Part shown: piece after piece, positions 60,691 to 64,000 of the stretch
Numbering within the stretch: position 1 is the first letter of the stretch
Layout: each line of letters begins with the position of its first letter
NCBI RefSeq assembly: GCF_028640845.1
Contig: NC_080543.1
Location: forward strand, 2,542,959-2,606,958
DNA length: 64,000 bases
DNA from: Ahaetulla prasina
Taxonomy: Eukaryota > Chordata > Lepidosauria > Squamata > Colubridae
Direction of reading: 5' to 3'
Notes under the pieces: model-generated
Seen by the model: only the letters and a program-made list of their open reading frames with translations
What the model was told of the DNA's origin: nothing
Databases searched by the model: none
Made by a program: the position numbers and the translations under genes

Positions 60691-60739
60691 GAAAATGCTT
60701 TCTTCCAGCCTGCTCTCTCTGCCTTTTCAATCCCACTTA

Positions 60740-61255
60740 CAGGTAGTCCTCAACTTACAAAAGTTCACTTAGTGACGGTTTACAATGTTACAAAGTTACA
60801 ATGGCACTGAAAAAAGTGACTTATGTCCGTTTTTCACACTTACGACCATCGCAGCATTTCCCCCACGGTCATGTGATCCAAATTCAGACGCTTGGCAACT
60901 GTCTCACAGTTATGACGGTCTCACAGTTATGACGGTCTCACAGTTATGACGGTCACAGTTATGACGGGTTCACGCGATCCCCTTTTGCAACCTTCTGACA
61001 AACCAGGTCCATGGGGAAGCCAGATTCACTTAACAACCATGTTACTAAACTTACCAACTGTAATGATTTGTGTGCGGGAAGGGGGTTGGACTAGATGACC
61101 TCACAGTACAAGGTCCCTTCCAAGACATCAAAAGATGATTCCTTTAACAGATGTGGCGAGGAAGGCCGTAAAATGGGGCAAAACTCTCTTTAACCAATGT
61201 CTCGCCTAGCAACAGAAACATAGGGCTCCGCTGTGGTCGTATATCGAGGACCCCC
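60740..61255. mobile_element. TIR foldback element, inverted, with internal repeats
   Basis: CAGGTAGTCCTCAACTTAC after TTA; ACGGTCTCACAGTTATG repeated three times near 60912-60960; a CR1-end scrap near 61083-61120; closes GTCGTATATCGAGGACC. Confidence 0.8.
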
Positions 61256-61261
61256 GGGATG

Positions 61262-62840
61262 GATTATTAGGGCTGGAATTGGCCCCCATCTTCACCCATA
61301 TTTTCAATAAATCACTAGAGATGTGTTATGTTCCTTCTTGCTTCAAACGCTCTACCATCATCCCAGTGCCGAAGAAGCCCACCATCAAGGAACTGAATGA
61401 CTACAGACCAGTTGCTCTAACATCTGTAGTCATGAAAACCTTTGAAAGGCTAGTGCTTTCCTACCTGAAAACCATCACGAATCCGCTTTTAGACCCCTTG
61501 CAATTTGCATACCGAGCAAATAGATCAACAGATGATGCTGTTAATATGGCTCTGCACTACATCCTACAACATCTTGAGTCTCCAAAGACCTATGCAAGGG
61601 TCCTCTTTGTAGACTTTAGTTCAGCATTCAATACCATCATTCCAGACATTCTTCTAACTAAGCTAAACCAGCTACAGGTACCGGAACAGACTTGTAAGTG
61701 GATCACAAGCTTCCTAACAAACAGGAAGCAGCAGGTGAGCAAGATCACATCGAATACCTGTACAATTAGCTAAGCAAGATCACATCGAATACCTGTACAA
61801 TTAGCACAGGGGCGCCCCAAGGCTGTGTGCTCTCCCCACTTCTCTTCTCTCTGTATACCAATGACTGCATCTCCAATGATCCATTTGTTAAGCTACTGAA
61901 GTTCGCAGATGACACAACAGTGATTGGTCTCATTCGAGACAATGACGAATCCGCATATAGACGAGAGGTCGAACGACTAGCCTTGTGGTGCAACCAAAAC
62001 AATCTGGAACTGAACACACTCAAAACCGTAGAAATGGTGGTAGACTTTAGGAAAAACCCTTCCATACTTCCACCTCTCACAATACTAGACAACACAGTAT
62101 CAACAGTAGAAACCTTCAAATTTCTAGGTTCTATCATATCGCAAGATCTAAAATGGACAGCTAACATCAAAAACGTCATTAAAAAAGGACAACAAAGAAT
62201 GTTCTTTCTGCGCCAACTCAGTAAGCTCAAACTGTCCAAGGAGTTGCTGATCCAGCTCTACAGAGGAATTATTGAGTCTGTCATTTGCACCTCTATAACT
62301 GTCTGGTTCGGTTCTGCAACCCAACAAGACAGACACAGACTTCAGAGGATCATTAGAACTGCAGAAAAAATAATTGCTACCAACCTGCCTTCCATTGAGG
62401 ACCTGTATGCTGCACGAATTAAGAAGAGGGCTGTGAAAATATTTACAGATCCCTCACATCCTGGACATAAACTGTTTCAACTCCTACCCTCAAAACGACG
62501 CTATAGAGCACTGCACACCAGAACAACTAGACACAAGAACAGTTTTTTCCCGAAGGCCATCACTCTGCTAAACAAATAATTCCCTCAACACTGTCAAACT
62601 ATTTACTGAATCTGCACTACTATTAATCCTCTCATAGTTCCCATCACCAATCTCTTTCCACTTATGACTGTATGACTATAACTTGTTGCTGGCAATCCTT
62701 ATGATTTATATTGATATATTGACCATCAATTGTGTTGTAAATGTTGTACCTTGATGAAGGTATCTTTTCTTTTATGTGTCCCATCACGCTTGGCCAATAA
62801 AATTCTATTCTATTCTATTCTATTCTATTCTATTCTATTC
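61262..62840 (+). pseudogene. Snake1 (L3/CR1-type) LINE, reverse transcriptase, longest copy
   Basis: 5'-truncated. 61279-61773 encodes the N-terminal RT half ([31 protein letters not shown]). A roughly 35-bp direct duplication (61739-61773 and 61774 on) inserts a TAA and shifts the frame. 61827-62579 encodes the rest, with FADDTTVIGL (FADD catalytic box), and ends PKAITLLNK. The 3' UTR ends CCAATAAAATTC and (ATTCT)n. Removing one duplicate unit would connect the halves, but no complete 5' part is present. Confidence 0.95.
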
Positions 62841-62844
62841 TATG

Positions 62845-62992
62845 ACCATCATTAAGTGTTGTACCTTGATGAAGGTATCTTTTCTTTTATGTACACTGAG
62901 AGCTTATGCACCAAGACAAATTCCTTGTGTGTCCAATCACACTTGGCCAATAAAAAATTCTATTCTATTCTATTCTATTCTATTCTTTGCCG
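62845..62992 (+). mobile_element. Second Snake1 3' tail
   Basis: A further tail (GTTGTACCTTGATGAAGG to ATTCT repeats) directly follows the first, so a tail-on-tail insertion or a partial tandem. Confidence 0.85.
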
Positions 62993-62994
62993 AT

Positions 62995-63356
62995 TCCCGA
63001 GGGAGAGAAGGAAGGGAGATAAAGGGTTAAATGGGCGTGGCCGGGGGCAGCGCTCCGAGGGAAGGCTCGACCTTCTGCAACCCGATCGCTGTGCCGTGAC
63101 CAGCGCCGTGCCGGGGGCGCCCGCGAGCACCTCGTGACTTAGCAGTATTTCGGAGCCTTTTGCAACGCCCCAGCCTGGCTGGGGGTCAGTCGGGACCCTC
63201 CGCAATTGGATCCACGCCTCAGCCACTCCCCACGCTCGCTCGGCCGGCCGCTTCGCCTTTGCAACCGCCTCGCCTGTTGCTCCGCGTTGCAAATCCGCTT
63301 TCCTGCCTGCAAGAGCCCCCGCCCGCTGCCAGGCTCGTCTTGAGCTCCGCTGGCCG
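62995..63356 (+). promoter_or_regulatory. CpG-rich promoter and candidate first exon of the next gene
   Basis: An abrupt rise in GC and CpG follows the Snake1 tail. A GATAAAGGG stretch (about 63020) and a GGGCGTGGCC Sp1/KLF-type box come first, then dense CpG. The segment runs into GGCCG|GTGAGT, a near-ideal splice donor with GT at 63357. No convincing coding start was seen, so a noncoding first exon is likely. The gene cannot be identified. Transcription on + is inferred from the donor only. Confidence 0.5.
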
Positions 63357-63467
63357 GTGAGTGGCACCCCACCAAAAGGGTCGGGGAGTGGGTGCCGAAG
63401 GGTGGGCTTCCTCCCCAGTGGAAATGAGGCCCTCGGAGCCGTGGAGGTTGACAGAACCAGCTGGGGA

Positions 63468-63986
63468 GCGGCCACCACCCAGCGATCTAATTTTAAACAG
63501 ACCCACTTTTACCCAGCTAGAATTGGGTTTGCACAACGGTGGGAAAATCGAAGAGATCCCTACAGAGGAAAATGTAAGGTGCAGAAATGGATAGATTAGC
63601 ACTAAAAATTAAGGAGAAGGAAGAAACGGAATAGTTTTTAACAGGGCATTTTTTTTAATCAATGGCTAACTAGCAGAAACAGCAGTTAGAAACTTAAATG
63701 TATAAGAGAATGACCAATTACATAAGGAAGGTTCACTATACTGGATAAGCAAATAATAATGTATTTTAATAATGTTATTTATTATTAGATTAATATTAAT
63801 TTTAATTAATTATTAATTTAATAATTAATATTAATTTATTAATAATATGTTATTAATGTTACAAATATTATTATGATTATTACTTCTTAACACTAATTGT
63901 AACTAGACAACACACTGTTTAGGCCGATATTGATTTTTTTATGTTTAATAAAAAACTCTTTAAACCTAAAAAAAAGAAAAAAGAAC
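63468..63986 (+). mobile_element. L1 LINE 3' end with 13-bp target duplication
   Basis: Flanked by AACCAGCTGGGGA at 63455-63467 and 63987-63999. Contains an ORF2 C-terminal trace (KWIRLALKIKEKEETE), AT-rich 3' UTR, AATAAA near 63949 and an A-rich tail. Confidence 0.85.
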
Positions 63987-64000
63987 AACCAGCTGGGGAC

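Overview
The window is vertebrate DNA, almost certainly from an advanced snake. It carries many 3' ends of an L3/CR1-type LINE of the kind called Snake1, with (AATAG)n/(ATTCT)n tails. It also holds a Sauria-type tRNA SINE, long GATA/GGAT (Bkm-like) arrays, two CR1-type LINE groups and several foldback DNA-transposon families. Unique coding sequence is sparse.

The one clear protein-coding gene is ARRB1 (beta-arrestin 1, arrestin-2) on the + strand. Exons 2 to 16 were located at base resolution between 15002 and 52226, all with GT-AG borders and matching phases. Together they encode residues 7 to 417. Exon 1 (start codon and about seven residues) was not found and is probably upstream of the window. 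The clathrin box LIELD, the polar-core residues (D26, R169, D290, D297, R393), the phosphate-sensing K10/K11 and the 24-nt alternative microexon 13 are all present. Gln394 supports arrestin-2 rather than arrestin-3.

Two coding exons are multiplied. Exon 2 (31 nt) lies in a tandem duplication of about 1.9 kb. Exon 7 (68 nt) lies in a triplication with spacings of 2084 and 2282 bp. All copies have intact splice signals and identical coding sequence. Neither length is divisible by three, and I read premature stops for every double or triple inclusion, so only one copy per transcript can yield arrestin.

Layout: 1-15000 is repeat-filled DNA (probably ARRB1 intron 1) with one GC-rich block at 3.9-4.4 kb carrying a perfect RFX X-box next to CCAAT boxes. 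15-52 kb is ARRB1, its introns packed with LINEs, a solo LTR, foldback elements and microsatellites. 52-59.4 kb is a repeat-rich 3' flank or UTR with a candidate poly(A) signal at 59388. 59.4-62.99 kb holds foldback elements and the longest Snake1 LINE copy. 63.0-63.36 kb is a CpG-rich, promoter-like segment ending in a strong splice donor, a candidate first exon of an unidentified next gene, followed by an L1 insertion.

The most unusual theme is that one hAT-like foldback element (ends CAGGGGTCTCC/GGAGACCCCTG, 8-bp target duplications) has become a minisatellite at least six times, with 78-, 98- or 40-bp units. In several arrays one arm is amplified while a single opposite arm remains. Because 78 is divisible by three, two of these arrays produce long open frames that look like genes but are not.
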